Under the pieces are notes generated by a model. That model searched no databases. It was not told where the DNA came from and saw only the letters and a program-made list of their open reading frames with translations. This document shows, in pieces, positions 31,325-39,832 of a stretch of 64,000 bases of DNA (position 1 is the stretch's first letter; every line of letters begins with the position of its first letter). Position numbers and translations under genes: made by a program. This DNA is from a virus. Location of the stretch: the IMG/VR virus record IMGVR_UViG_3300031455_000001, positions 91,346 to 155,345 of that record, one strand, 5' to 3'.

Positions 31325-31891
31325 TTGGTTCTCACACCATAATAAGTGATTGTTTGGCTCAGATGTATTGGTGTAGGGGTTTGCTCCACGTTAAAAAAAT
31401 AAAGCCCATAGTATTCGAGATGTGATGTCTCAACCTTTAGAGAGTTTGGCTGTTGTCTCTGGCTAATAATACAACAGAAAATATAATGCATAGCCAAAGA
31501 CCAAGTGGGCGTGTCAAGTTATTGTAACTTGCTAAAGGTCAAAAATATATCTTACCACCCCTACCTATTGACATGGGTGAGTCGAAAAGTGGGGTTAAAA
31601 GAATGATAGGTGAGCTAAAGATTAAGCTACATTAAAAAAGAATGTCACTTTTTGTAGCACAGGATTCGAACCTGTAACATTGCCTATCCTGCTGATATTG
31701 ACTTCGTGGTTATAGATATTGGCGATTGATTTTATAAAAAGACAGTTTTATCTAAAGTCAAGGTATCTTGGATAGAGCCTACGATAAATTTCTGGTTAGT
31801 GCTTGTTAATTCTAAAGCCCTTTTCCTCACACCGATATTGCAACGGTAAAAGCACTGTAGAAAAGTGAGGATTCAATTCGTAGGTTCTATC
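31325..31891 (+). ncRNA. Structured non-coding interval between tRNA-Pro and tRNA-His (567 nt)
   Basis: No gene is supported. Helices visible on the plus strand include TTTGGCT/AGCCAAA (31445-31497) with an inner TGTTGT/ACAACA, AAGTTA/TAACTT (31517-31531), and GATAGG/CCTATC (31605-31688) enclosing GCTACA/TGTAGC and ACAGG/CCTGT. An 18-bp long-range helix pairs 31767-31784 with 31878-31895. The interval is visibly less AT-rich than the flanking genes. It is a candidate segment of a large phage RNA. Confidence 0.5.
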
Positions 31892-31963
31892 CAAGGTGTG
31901 GCGTAATGGTTAACGCGGTAGACTGTGAATCTACTAATGAGAGTTCGATTCTCTCCATCTTGA
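31892..31963 (+). tRNA. tRNA-His (GTG)
   Basis: Acceptor CAAGGTG/CATCTTG (one G-T), D arm GCG...CGC, anticodon arm GTAGA-CTGTGAA-TCTAC with anticodon GTG, T arm GAGAG-TTCGATT-CTCTC. No CCA is encoded. Its 5' strand also pairs with upstream sequence at 31767-31784. Confidence 0.9.
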
Positions 31964-31969
31964 CTTAAT

Positions 31970-32042
31970 GGATCTTTAGCATAATGGCTAATGCCCTCAT
32001 CTCATAAATGAGCTTATGCTAGTTCGAATCTAGCAAGATCCA
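31970..32042 (+). tRNA. tRNA with CAT anticodon (Met or Ile2)
   Basis: Acceptor GGATCTT/AAGATCC perfect, anticodon arm CTCAT-CTCATAA-ATGAG, T arm GCTAG-TTCGAAT-CTAGC. A CAT anticodon may read AUG, or AUA if C34 is modified to lysidine. Initiator features (three G-C pairs in the anticodon stem) are absent. No CCA is encoded. Confidence 0.9.
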
Positions 32043-32290
32043 CTTCTACCTACCTTGTCGAAAGATAACTAGATGGGCTTCGCTGTGGGAGCGCTGTGAG
32101 ATGTTGGCTAGGCAACTAACCCTAGATACTCATTTCAGACTTCGGGCGCTGGGCGCTGGACAGTTGGCAGGCAACAGAAAAACTTGTGCAAGACTCACTT
32201 CGGAGAAATAACGACACAGAAGATGGCGAGATAGGTACGCATAAGTCCAACGAGGAGACATTTCTTCGTTTGTTATCAATTGATACTTAT
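32043..32290 (+). ncRNA. Structured non-coding interval between tRNA-Met/Ile and tRNA-Phe (248 nt)
   Basis: GC-rich for this genome, with no gene. At its 3' end CATAAGT pairs with ACTTATG (about 32240-32290). That stem encloses CAACGA/TCGTTTG and the palindrome TATCAATTGATA. GTTG/CAAC near 32115 and other short stems precede it. It is probably part of the same structured RNA tract. Confidence 0.45.
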
Positions 32291-32362
32291 GGGAGAGTAG
32301 CTGAGATGGATTAGCGAAGGACTGAAAATCCTTAGAGAGTGGATCGTTACCATTTTCTCCCA
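32291..32362 (+). tRNA. tRNA-Phe (GAA)
   Basis: Acceptor GGGAGAG/TTCTCCC, D arm GCT...AGC, anticodon arm AAGGA-CTGAAAA-TCCTT with anticodon GAA. The T arm AGTGG-ATCGTTA-CCATT departs from the canonical TTCRANN loop, so the tRNA may be weakly stable. No CCA is encoded. Confidence 0.8.
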
Positions 32363-32967
32363 CTAGGCGACTCGCTACCTCAAGTGCGATAAAAGTGCTG
32401 GATAGGTTGATGTTTCGACTTTCAGCAGGGTCTTACTGGTGTGTTAGACCCTAATAAAAAGACACAGACCAACAAGAAAGTCATTGCACATTGTAGCGAA
32501 GTTAGATGGTTGATAACTACAATGAAATACAACCATCGACTTATACTTAATCACATCTCATCTGCAATGTGGGTTGTGATAAATTCCTTGTGTAGCCTTA
32601 CCATTTCTGATGTAGGATCGGTGGTAAAAGTGAAAGATAGATCCTACGCTGATCGCACTTGATACAAGGTTTGAGTGTGATCTAAATTAATTTTTCTATC
32701 CTTCTGCAAGCCATGCGTGGTGTCATCGACAGAGATGTTAAAGCAGATTAAAATTTTGGAGATATGGAGTTCATGACAGGTTCAAATATCTTACTTATTA
32801 TTTTAAAATACCGTCAGTACCACCTGTATCTGGTCTATGATCGAAAACTGACAACCGCAAGCGTCCTCCATACTTAATATATGGTGATACACCAGACAAG
32901 AATCGATAAAAAGTCGAGGGTGTTTGCAAGCTAGGTTGGTTCTTGGTATGAGCCTAGCTATTATAAT
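32363..32967 (+). ncRNA. Structured non-coding interval between tRNA-Phe and tRNA-Gly (605 nt)
   Basis: No gene is supported. Strong consecutive hairpins: AGGGTCT/AGACCCT (32427-32452), GATGGTTG/CAACCATC (32505-32537), ATCACA/TGTGAT (32550-32580), GTAGGATC/GATCCTAC (32612-32647), GATCGCACT/AGTGTGATC (32651-32682), GTCAGT/ACTGAC (32813-32852) and GCTAGG/CCTAGC (32930-32958). Length, density of helices and setting among phage tRNAs fit the ROOL or GOLLD type of giant phage RNA. I cannot match it to a covariance model here. Confidence 0.55.
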
Positions 32968-33042
32968 GTGGGATTGGTCTAATGGCTATGATTCCTGTTT
33001 TCCAAACAGGCGATGAGGTTTCGACTACCTCATCCCACACCA
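32968..33042 (+). tRNA. tRNA-Gly (TCC)
   Basis: Acceptor GTGGGAT/ATCCCAC perfect, anticodon arm CCTGT-TTTCCAA-ACAGG with anticodon TCC, T arm GAGGT-TTCGACT-ACCTC. Unlike the other four it is followed by an encoded CCA. Confidence 0.9.
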
Positions 33043-33071
33043 TAAATATAAATATAAATGAGTTGTTTAAA

Positions 33072-33087
33072 TGTTTCACGTGAAACA
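33072..33087. promoter_or_regulatory. parS site 4
   Basis: Perfect TGTTTCACGTGAAACA palindrome, 27 kb from the left-hand cluster. It lies between tRNA-Gly and the first late gene. Confidence 0.9.
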
Positions 33088-33165
33088 ATTTTATTTTTAG
33101 CTTCACAAATGGAACAAATTGTAATACATAAAATATTGATTCAAAGAGCAAAAAGGGGATATCCA

Positions 33166-33525
33166 ATGAAATCACGTAGAGAACGAAGAGCAGAAGCAAG
33201 AAAAAACAAAGTACCATTCGAGCCTCAATATTCTTCTGGTACAAGAAAATCTCCAGTAGAAGTTAAGGAAAAAGAAGATGGTGGATTTGAAGTTGTTGGT
33301 GGAGAAACCTATACAGTAGGTGGAGAACCTAAGTCTTATGAAGAAATGTATGGCGCAGGCTATGAGCGATTCAATGATAAGCACGTAACTATTAAAGAAG
33401 TAGAAGTATCGGTATCAGAAGATGCTGAAATTAAACTAGAAGAATTGATTAAAGCTACAGAAGGCAAAGAAAATCCTCACTTGGATCAAGACTTTGGGAA
33501 ACCAGAAGGCAAAGAGCTTTTATAA
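33166..33525 (+). CDS. Hypothetical late-region protein (119 aa)
   Basis: I chose the ATG at 33166 (MKSRRERRAEAR...) with AAAAGGGG upstream. A longer frame would translate through the parS site and lacks a ribosome site. The first 15 residues are strongly basic, and the remainder is acidic with Gly/Glu stretches and a helical C-terminus. It may be a small DNA-associated packaging or head factor, judging only from charge and position ahead of the terminase genes. Confidence 0.65.
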   Translation: MKSRRERRAEARKNKVPFEPQYSSGTRKSPVEVKEKEDGGFEVVGGETYTVGGEPKSYEEMYGAGYERFNDKHVTIKEVEVSVSEDAEIKLEELIKATEGKENPHLDQDFGKPEGKELL

Positions 33526-33620
33526 TAGATTAATTCTCGTTTAGGCGAGTGGTCGGGAAGACATTACGAGTCAAGGGCTAAAGCCTTTGGCTTGTTTGTG
33601 TTAAAAAAGGAGAGAATGAA

Positions 33621-34847
33621 TTGAGGTCTTTTAAGAATAAAGATGGAGAAAAGGTAGAAGTAACAGAAGATCATTTAAAGACGGCAATCAAAATCAAAAA
33701 AGAACTTCAAAGACTGTCACCATCAGGAAAGGCGTCTTGGGTTAAACTAGTGAGGATGATGGAGTCAGAAGGATTTTATGATGCTTGCAACAATGAGTCG
33801 TACAGATGTATGATTAAAAGTCACCAGAAATCCATTGGTGAGCTACCAGAAGTCGCCAAACATGCTGAAATGGTTTCAGATAATAAGTTACAGTCAATTA
33901 AAGAAGCTGTAGGAGAAATGGCATACGCAAAGCGTGATGCGCAAAATGAGTATAGAAATCTTAGTAAGTTGAGAAGAGAAGTTATTGACACAGCTCTCTT
34001 TATAGAAGAAGTAAAAAGTGAATTGAGCAACTTGAATTTTGATAATATATCATTTAGCTACGACAGACTAGAAGAGACAGAGAATGCAATGACAGTTATG
34101 ATGACTGATTGGCACATTGGATTAAGAACATCTAACTACAACTATAGTATAGCATTGGATAGAGTGAAAAGCTATGCACAAAAAATTATACACTATGCTA
34201 AATTATTCAATATTACAGAAGTGAATGTCTTAGGTATAGGAGACTTAGTGGAGGGTGGTTATCTTCGACCACAGCAAGCGTTTGACATTGAATTTACATA
34301 TAGTGAGCAAATAATAAAAGCGACAGAGATTGTTAATGCTTTTCTAATTATGCTATCCGAAGAGTTGAATGTAGTCTATTTGGGTAGCGTTCTAGGCAAT
34401 CATAGCAGAATGTATGATAAAGGAGCTACCATATCTGGTGATAGTGCAGAAAATATTGTAGACGCAACAGTTAAATCATTTATAAATTTATTAGGAAACA
34501 AAAGGATATCTATAGATGATAAGAAGGTCACTAATTATGATATAGTATTTGAATTAAATAACAAAAAAATAAAAGCTGTACATGGAGATTTGTTAAGAAA
34601 ATCATCCAATGAAAAAATAGTAAAATTTATATCGTCAGACAATGAGTTTTATGACTTATTATTGTATGGACATTTTCATCATACAGACTACAAGGAAGAA
34701 AATCACGGTAGAATGTCTATAGGCGCAGGATGCTTACAGGGCACAACTGATTATAGTAAGCAACTTGGATATGACACTCTACCCTCTCAAACAATAATTA
34801 TATTAGAGGGAGAAAGTATTATTCCAATAAGAATTGTTTTGGTGTGA
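33621..34847 (+). CDS. Calcineurin-like metallophosphoesterase (408 aa)
   Basis: TTG start after AAAGGAGAG. The motifs of a two-metal phosphoesterase appear in order: MTDWHIG near residue 162, GIGDLVEGG near 209, LGNHSR near 260, VHGD near 322 and YGHFHHT near 350. The N-terminal 150 residues are helical and may bind DNA. SbcD/Mre11-like nucleases share this fold, and phage copies near the terminase are known in large Firmicutes phages. A role in processing genome ends is an inference. Confidence 0.8.
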   Translation: MRSFKNKDGEKVEVTEDHLKTAIKIKKELQRLSPSGKASWVKLVRMMESEGFYDACNNESYRCMIKSHQKSIGELPEVAKHAEMVSDNKLQSIKEAVGEMAYAKRDAQNEYRNLSKLRREVIDTALFIEEVKSELSNLNFDNISFSYDRLEETENAMTVMMTDWHIGLRTSNYNYSIALDRVKSYAQKIIHYAKLFNITEVNVLGIGDLVEGGYLRPQQAFDIEFTYSEQIIKATEIVNAFLIMLSEELNVVYLGSVLGNHSRMYDKGATISGDSAENIVDATVKSFINLLGNKRISIDDKKVTNYDIVFELNNKKIKAVHGDLLRKSSNEKIVKFISSDNEFYDLLLYGHFHHTDYKEENHGRMSIGAGCLQGTTDYSKQLGYDTLPSQTIIILEGESIIPIRIVLV

Positions 34848-34852
34848 TATAA

Positions 34853-35002
34853 ATGCCAAAAAAATTAACTTGCAAAGAGTTTTCTGAAAGAATAAAAGAG
34901 AAATATGGAGATAATGATATACCTATGTTGATTATACCATTTTACGAGATCGAAAATATTGATCGTATTTTGATGGATTTTATCAATTCAAATACAGGTT
35001 AA
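34853..35002 (+). pseudogene. Internally deleted homing-endonuclease remnant (49 aa)
   Basis: The short frame reads KLTCKEFSERIKEKYGDND and then IPMLIIPFYEIENIDRILMD. The first part resembles the start (LTyeeFiekakeihGnkY) and the second the very end (ipxLiIPYwexdnIexIL) of VSR/HNH-type phage homing endonucleases. The zinc and nuclease domains between them are missing, consistent with an internal in-frame deletion. A GGTGTGA site precedes the ATG, so a peptide may still be made. A terminator follows. Confidence 0.55.
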
Positions 35003-35071
35003 AACTATAATTTTATACAAAAGGTTACAAAAGTGAGTCCATAAGGCTATTTATTATGAAGAGGATTATTT

Positions 35072-35142
35072 AAAAAGAGCATTGAATGAGACATTTAACC
35101 GTAACTCTCCCTTCGGTTAGATGTTTCACAATGCTCTTTTTT
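35072..35142 (+). terminator. Large nested terminator hairpin
   Basis: AAAAAGAGCATTG pairs with CAATGCTCTTTTT, with an inner GAGACATTTAACCG/CGGTTAGATGTTTC helix that leaves an 11-nt loop. A T run follows. It separates the phosphoesterase unit from the terminase genes. Confidence 0.85.
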
Positions 35143-35171
35143 GTTTTTTAACATTTCAGGAAGTGAATATA

Positions 35172-36176
35172 ATGAACCCAAGAAGAAAGACTAAAGAAGA
35201 AATACCTAAGAAAAAATGTACCAACGAGAGTTGCGAAAGAGTAAGAAGCTACACTTTCTTTTATAAAGTAGACAGTCCTATATTTCCAGATGGAATGCTC
35301 AACATATGTAGAGATTGTGTGAGAGATCAAGTAGACATAGAAGATATGGATTCAATTATAGGTTTCCTTAGACAGATCGACAAACCCTTTCATCAAAAGG
35401 AATGGGATAATGCTTTAAAAGCAAAAGGGCATCCTATTGGTGTTTATTTATCTAAGATCAATTCTTTAGTGCAGTATAAGGGTGAAACTTTCAATAACAG
35501 TGATGGATTCAATGGCTTTGGAAAAATTGATTTATCATCTGCTAAAACAAAGGATGAGATCCTTAATTTAAAAGGAGAAAAAATATTTTATTCAGATGAA
35601 CTAGTAGACAAGTGGGGCATCGGATATAAAAAAGAAGAATATCTTAAGATGGAGAAATTCTATCAAGATATGAGATTTACACACGAAATAAATACACCAG
35701 TACATATAGGAAAGTTAATGGAATTAGCTTATCTGCAAATAGAATTAACAAGATTGAGAAAAGAAAGAGCTATCTCTGATTATACAAAGTTAGCGTCTAC
35801 CATTGACAAAATGGAGCAATCATCTGGATTTAGACCTGTTGACCGACAGGGTTTGGATGATGCCACTGGAATGAGAAGCTTTTCTCAGATCTTTGAAGAG
35901 GTTGAAAAAAGAGGATTCAGAATGCCTCCAGTGGTAGAGATTGAAAGAGACATTGTGGATGCAATGATAGTTTCTCTGGGAAATTACTACAATAGAATAG
36001 TTGGCAGGCAGATTCTTGCCGAGATACCAGATGAAATAAAAGAAGAACTTGATGAGTTTTATGAACTAGATGAAACTCCAGTCGAGATAAATGATGAAGA
36101 ATACGAATATTTAGACTTCGGACTGGAAGAAGATTTAGAGCCAGATGAAAATCAAGACAAAGATGAAGATGCATAA
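35172..36176 (+). CDS. Putative terminase small subunit with zinc finger (334 aa)
   Basis: ATG at 35172 with AGGAAGTG upstream. The N-terminus carries CTNESC...CRDC (residues about 14-48), a four-cysteine zinc-finger-like cluster. The middle is helical with repeated Lys/Arg/Glu stretches, and the last 35 residues are very acidic. It lies 40 nt upstream of the terminase large subunit, the usual place for the DNA-recognition subunit. The assignment rests on position and architecture rather than a catalytic motif. Confidence 0.6.
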   Translation: MNPRRKTKEEIPKKKCTNESCERVRSYTFFYKVDSPIFPDGMLNICRDCVRDQVDIEDMDSIIGFLRQIDKPFHQKEWDNALKAKGHPIGVYLSKINSLVQYKGETFNNSDGFNGFGKIDLSSAKTKDEILNLKGEKIFYSDELVDKWGIGYKKEEYLKMEKFYQDMRFTHEINTPVHIGKLMELAYLQIELTRLRKERAISDYTKLASTIDKMEQSSGFRPVDRQGLDDATGMRSFSQIFEEVEKRGFRMPPVVEIERDIVDAMIVSLGNYYNRIVGRQILAEIPDEIKEELDEFYELDETPVEINDEEYEYLDFGLEEDLEPDENQDKDEDA

Positions 36177-36216
36177 TAGTTGACTAATAGCAAGACTGAA
36201 AGGTGGTGATGCTAAT

Positions 36217-38295
36217 ATGTCTTCTAAGTGGAAAAGTTTTGATGATTTAGAAAATATAAAGGGTACAAATTCAAATAAGAATATAAGTGAAATGCTTCCA
36301 GAGTTCGCTGAGATGCTTTCTTATTTTCAAGTTTACCCAGATAGATTTATTGATTACATACTCCCAGAGGATAGCACGTTTAAACTATATCCTTTTCAGC
36401 GAGTATTTCTAAGAATCATGGCTCGATACAAGAAGATTTATTAGTACATCACCGCGACACGGGGAACTTCTAAATCTTTCTTGAATATATTATCAATGTA
36501 TTTGAAATGTATATTCTTCCCTAATATAAAACTGTCGTTAGTTGCTCCACAAAAGGATCAGGCAAGTCAAATTGCTCAGCAAAATATTGAGCAAATTTGG
36601 AACTTTATGCCCCTGTTGCAGAAAGAAATCAAACCAAAAGGAATGACATTTGCAAAGGATTATACTCGTCTTAAGTTTTTAAATGGCAGTATCCTTGACA
36701 TTGTTGTTGCCTCACAAGGTTCGCGTGGACTTCGTAGGCACGGATTATCATTCGAAGAAATCTGCCAGATGGAAAAACATAGAGAAGTGATTGGCGAGGT
36801 TTTACTACCATTACTAGCTAATAATCGCAAAGGTGCAGATGGTAAAGTTTCAAAGCACGAAATACATAAACAATTAATGTACGTAAAATAAATGCGTCAA
36901 TATATAGTGATATATATTAGAAATCTTGTGAATTGCTAAAAACTCCTTATTGTTTTATATACTACAACGTAACTAGAAATAGTAGGCGTGAATGTTTAAA
37001 AAATATAAAAATCGGACAATCAGCATCCAATCCCCTAAGTTTTATTAGATAAGGGGCAGGTTCAACGACTATTCCAGACATGGAAGTAGGTGTTAAGTAA
37101 CACCGAAGCACAAGACTCTTAAATCATATTTAAGATGAAGATATAGTCTAATCTTATGGGAAACCATAAGCAGTTCTTAGAGAACGGTGCAGTGCTAACG
37201 ACACTGTGCGAATATAAATGAACAACAGCTTCCTCACGACAGTCTTATGCGTGGGAACAATTATATAGTGTCATGCTAGACATGGCAAGAGGTAAAAGCG
37301 CATTTGTTGTCGGAAACGACTTCACATTGCCAGTAATGTTTGAACAATTAGATCCAGATTATATAGATGAGGTTAAGAATGATCCAAGTATGAGTCCACT
37401 GCAATTTGCAAGAGAATACGTGTCCGTCTGGACAGGTAGTAGTGAGAATAGCTTGGTTCAACTTAAAGATCTAGAGAAGTGTCGAGTCCTTACAAAAGCA
37501 GAGTTCAGTGCAGTTAAAAAAGGTGATCATAAATATGTCATATCCGTAGATGTTGCTCGTTCTGAAAGAAAAAAATCAGCAACTACTGCAATTGCGATAT
37601 TTAAAATTTCACCAAGAGGTAATGGAACTTATTACAAACAGCTTGTAAATCTGCACACATATAAAGGAAATATGCATTTTGAAGATCAATCTATATATAT
37701 AAAAGATTTAGTCGAGAAATATGGTGCATCAATGGTATGTGTTGATGGTAACGGTCTTGGTAGAGGTCTTATTGATTATCTTGTGAAAGAAGATAAATAC
37801 AGATCTTATTCAGTTGTTAACGATGATAGTTATGACAAGTATAAGCTTCCAAATTCATTGCCATTGATTTTTAATGTAATGTCAAATACTAAGCAGACAA
37901 ATTCATCTGATATCCATAATAATTTCATGGCTGTTATTTCAAATCATAATTTAAAACTACTCATCTCTGATTCAATTATGAAAGAGAAGATTAAAGGTAG
38001 GACTCAAGAAGATAAAATGGAGAAATTGGAGAAGCTTGCAGAAGAATTGGCTCCCCACATTGAAACTGGATATTTTGTTGATGAAGTTATGAATTTGATA
38101 TATGTAGCAGAAGGAAATAGAACTAAAGTTAAACAGGTTTCTAGAAATATGGACAAGGATAGATATTCAGCAGTGTCCTATGGATTGTGGTACATCTATT
38201 TAGAAGAAGAAAAGAATCAACAAAGAAAGAAACAAACTTTTAATGCTAGAGGAATGATGGCTGTTAAGAAAGCCAAGAATAAAGTTTTCAGTTAA
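36217..38295 (+). CDS. terL: Terminase large subunit, split by an intron and carrying an in-frame TAG
   Basis: Coding segments are 36217-36884 and 37221-38295, joined across a group I intron to give 580 codons. The ATPase P-loop is ATRGTSKSF (36451-36477), and the nuclease domain shows VISVDVARS (37540s) and VCVDGNGLG (37738-37764). The packaging motor uses these to pump DNA into the prohead and cut it. A TAG at 36442-36444 interrupts the frame three codons before the P-loop. Everything after it stays in frame and is well conserved in character. Restart at the next ATG (36481) would lose the P-loop. Read-through, suppression, a sequence error or a dead gene are the options. Confidence 0.85.
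36885..37220 (+). ncRNA. Group I intron in terL (336 nt)
   Basis: The exon before it ends in T (GT of a Val codon), and the intron ends in G before A-ACA-ACA, restoring ...MYVTTASSRQSYAWEQL. Core elements include a segment around CAGGTTCAACGACTAT, then AGACATGG, and later GATGAAGATATAGTC, which is the P7 pattern of phage group I introns. No endonuclease gene is inside. Confidence 0.85.
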
Positions 38296-38311
38296 CAGGA
38301 GGTGAATTTGA

Positions 38312-39793
38312 ATGACGCAAAAAGAGAAAAAAGAAAGACAGAGTATTATGAACTTTAATAAGCATGATTTTTCTAGAATTATAATCAATGATGTATTGAG
38401 TTATAAAGGTGGAAGAGCCTTTCTGAAAAAATACAAACAGAGCGAAGTTCGTGAAATAGTTGAAGGTTATAGATCAGAAGCGAACCAAGATAAACTGGTT
38501 GAAATATCTAGATTGCTGTACGCAAAAAGTCCACAATACAAGAGGTTAGTTAATTACTTTTCTGGAATGGCGTTATTTTCTCACATTCTGTCACCAATCA
38601 AAGACATCCAAAAAGTTAGATCTGATTTAGTGCTGAAACAGTATTCTGACATTGGAGAGCTAACAAGAATGATGAACCTCAGACACGAGATGACAAAAGT
38701 TCTTAAGGTTGCTTTCCGAGAGGATGTTTTTTACGGGTATATTTTTAAAGAAGAAAAATCTTTTTATATACAACCCATCAGCCCATCTATTTGTAAGATA
38801 ACTTCAATCGATGAAGTTTACAATTTTAGTATTGATATGACTTACTTCACTATAAGAGAGAAAGAATTAAAAGCTTACGCAAGTGAAATTAGTGATAAGT
38901 ATTTTCAATGGAAAACCAAGAAGAAACTAAATTCTCAAGTGAGTGATTGGGTTGAGCTTGATTCCAAAAATACTATCTGTATAAAGATTAATGAAGAAAC
39001 ATCAAATGTTTTCCCTCCATTTGCAGGATCATTTGATTCTATTTATGATGTTGAAGGATTTAAACAGCTAAGGAAAGATAAAGAAGAATTAGCTAACTAC
39101 ATGGTTATCACTCAGCACTTGCCAATAAGAGAAGATTCTGAAGATAACAATGATTTCTTAATTGACGAAGACATGATGACTTACTTCCATTCTCAAGCTG
39201 TTGATGCAGTTCCAGAGAATGTGGGTGTTATTACATCTCCTATGAAGGTTGAAGCTCTTAAATTTGAAAGAGACAAAGCAGACAGTGACGGAGTTCTAAG
39301 AGCAGAGCGAGATTTATGGAGTGGACTAGGCGTTTCACAATTACTATTTAATGCAGATAAAACAACTTCTGAAGGATTAAAAGCATCTATTAAAACAGAT
39401 GAGCAGATTGTCTTTAATGTTCTTAATCAAATTCAAAGATGGTTAAATCGTTATTTGAAATATCAGTTTAACGATCTATTTTTTAATGTGAGTATACTTC
39501 CTGTCACATATTTTAACAGACAAGAGATGTTTGATATGTACATAATGGCTGGTCAGTATGGAGTCCCTGTAAAGAGCGCCATTAGTGCTGTTGTCGGTTT
39601 AGACCCTATAGAAGTCATGAATATGGCTTATCTGGAGAATGACCTTCTGAAAATGCATGATGAATTTATACCTCTTCAAAGCTCCCATACTATGAGTGGA
39701 GACGATCCTAATTCTGAAAGTGGTAGACCTAAAAAAGATCCTTCAGAAGAAAGCGATGAAACTGCAAGAGGTCGAGACAAAGCCAATGCATAA
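38312..39793 (+). CDS. Portal protein (493 aa)
   Basis: ATG with CAGGAGGTG upstream, directly after terL. The order terminase-portal-protease-capsid and the length fit a phage portal, which forms the dodecameric ring through which DNA enters. Matching features are the long helical C-terminal third (RAERDLWSGLGVSQLLFN, then TSEGLKASIKTDEQIVF), typical of SPP1-like portals in which a conserved segment precedes the crown. The tail of the protein is hydrophilic and ends GRDKANA. Confidence 0.85.
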   Translation: MTQKEKKERQSIMNFNKHDFSRIIINDVLSYKGGRAFLKKYKQSEVREIVEGYRSEANQDKLVEISRLLYAKSPQYKRLVNYFSGMALFSHILSPIKDIQKVRSDLVLKQYSDIGELTRMMNLRHEMTKVLKVAFREDVFYGYIFKEEKSFYIQPISPSICKITSIDEVYNFSIDMTYFTIREKELKAYASEISDKYFQWKTKKKLNSQVSDWVELDSKNTICIKINEETSNVFPPFAGSFDSIYDVEGFKQLRKDKEELANYMVITQHLPIREDSEDNNDFLIDEDMMTYFHSQAVDAVPENVGVITSPMKVEALKFERDKADSDGVLRAERDLWSGLGVSQLLFNADKTTSEGLKASIKTDEQIVFNVLNQIQRWLNRYLKYQFNDLFFNVSILPVTYFNRQEMFDMYIMAGQYGVPVKSAISAVVGLDPIEVMNMAYLENDLLKMHDEFIPLQSSHTMSGDDPNSESGRPKKDPSEESDETARGRDKANA

Positions 39794-39832
39794 AATTAAA
39801 ACAAGAAACTTTGAAGGAGGTGAGAAAAGACA

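Noticed and set aside
32130-32662. Open frames of about 75 codons on both strands in the tRNA tract
   Set aside because: They cross tRNA-Phe or perfect hairpins, lack ribosome sites and are better explained by structured RNA.
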